Positions 7,586 to 7,927 of a stretch of 7,927 nt of DNA are shown here, piece after piece; the stretch's first letter is position 1; the number at the start of each line of letters is the position of its first letter. Both the position numbers and the translations under genes were made by a program. Source of the DNA: Opitutaceae bacterium (lineage in GTDB: Bacteria; Verrucomicrobiota; Verrucomicrobiia; Opitutales; Opitutaceae). The stretch covers positions 1 to 7,927 of the forward strand of contig JANXSC010000287.1 in assembly GCA_025352845.1 (NCBI GenBank). Direction: 5' to 3'. The notes beneath the pieces are model-generated. The model ran no database searches, was not told where the DNA came from, and saw only the letters and a list, made by a program, of their open reading frames with translations.

Positions 7586-7837
7586 ATGGATTGCCGTCCC
7601 GGCTGCGGCGCGTGCTGCATCGCGCCCTCGATCTCGTCGCCGATTCCCGGCATGCCGCACGGCAAACGAGCGGGCGAGCGCTGCGTGCAACTGCTGCCCG
7701 ACAATCGCTGCGCAATCTTTGGCCGACCGGAGCGGCCCGCGGTCTGCGCGAGCCTGCGCCCGTGCGCGGAGATGTGCGGCACGAATCGCGTCGCGGCGAT
7801 GGCCACGCTCTCCGCGCTCGAAATCGCAACGGTGTGA
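7586..7837 (+). CDS. YkgJ family cysteine cluster protein
   Basis: This small protein of 83 residues matches the YkgJ/UPF0153 CxxCxxCC family. The N-terminal [11 protein letters not shown] places Cys3, Cys7, Cys10 and Cys11. It is followed by the family-typical [16 protein letters not shown], then RCVQL (Cys33), NRCAIFG (Cys42), PERPAVC (Cys54) and two more cysteines (Cys60, Cys64), nine in total. Length and order match the short stand-alone members such as E. coli YkgJ. Family members are thought to bind zinc or an iron-sulfur cluster, but the physiological role is unknown. ATG 7586 directly precedes the conserved cluster. GAGG at 7566-7569 is too far upstream to be a good ribosome binding site. 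The start lies 35 bases after the bicupin stop, so cotranscription is possible. The call is confident at family level only. Confidence 0.92.
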   Translation: MDCRPGCGACCIAPSISSPIPGMPHGKRAGERCVQLLPDNRCAIFGRPERPAVCASLRPCAEMCGTNRVAAMATLSALEIATV

Positions 7838-7867
7838 CCGGAGAAACATTGAGCCGGGTCGATGTAG

Positions 7868-7927
7868 GGCGGGGTCTCCCGACCCCGCCGGTCTGAGCGC
7901 TCACCGAGGATGCACGACGGCGGGGTC
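7868..7927. repeat. GC-rich palindromic intergenic repeat, continuing past window edge
   Basis: GGCGGGGTC (7868-7876), a 4-base spacer TCCC, and GACCCCGCC (7881-7889) form a perfect 9-base-pair hairpin 31 bases after the YkgJ stop. The same arm GGCGGGGTC returns in direct orientation at 7919-7927, the last bases of the window, so a second unit probably follows. This layout suggests a dispersed REP-like element. No T-tract follows the first hairpin, although it could still slow transcription after the YkgJ gene. Confidence 0.7.

Noticed and set aside
6855..7904. 349-codon minus-strand open frame across the bicupin and YkgJ genes
   Set aside because: It covers two well-supported plus-strand genes and the palindromic repeat, with no domain of its own.

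Overview
This GC-rich window looks like part of a chromosome from a Verrucomicrobiota bacterium, most likely Opitutaceae. The inference rests mainly on the large TonB-dependent receptor, whose N-terminus (VVLNPFTV... followed by a SSLAGTRI-type plug) and C-terminus (VRNALGNDD ... WRAPVGRTF ... terminal Phe) have the style of the large receptor families of that group. Most genes also lack a Shine-Dalgarno sequence. No species can be named from sequence reading alone.

Layout. At the left edge, on the minus strand and cut by the window, is the N-terminal part of a BNR/Asp-box (sialidase-like beta-propeller) protein. It is divergent from everything else. After a 226-base intergenic gap, all remaining genes are on the plus strand: a TonB-dependent receptor (682-3950) broken by a single-base frameshift near 1488; a fumarylacetoacetate hydrolase (FAH) family enzyme (4010-4813); a DUF1326 cysteine-motif protein (4941-5579) closely followed by a DUF2182 polytopic membrane protein (5599-6384); a spacer with two stem-loops; an internally duplicated bicupin (6528-7550); and a YkgJ-type cysteine-cluster protein (7586-7837). 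The right edge carries a GC-rich palindromic intergenic repeat, with another copy of its arm running off the end.

How the genes may work together. The receptor would import a large or chelated solute across the outer membrane, and the FAH enzyme 59 bases downstream may act on a 2-keto acid or related catabolite. The DUF1326-DUF2182 pair is a compact module of unknown function. It has its own promoter-like sequence and the only strong ribosome binding site in the window. Its conserved Cys, Met and His residues suggest metal or thiol chemistry across the inner membrane. The bicupin keeps two complete metal sites and the YkgJ protein has nine cysteines, so four consecutive genes encode probable metal-binding proteins. 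Whether they form one pathway is inference. The DUF1326-DUF2182 module is the best candidate here for an undescribed system.
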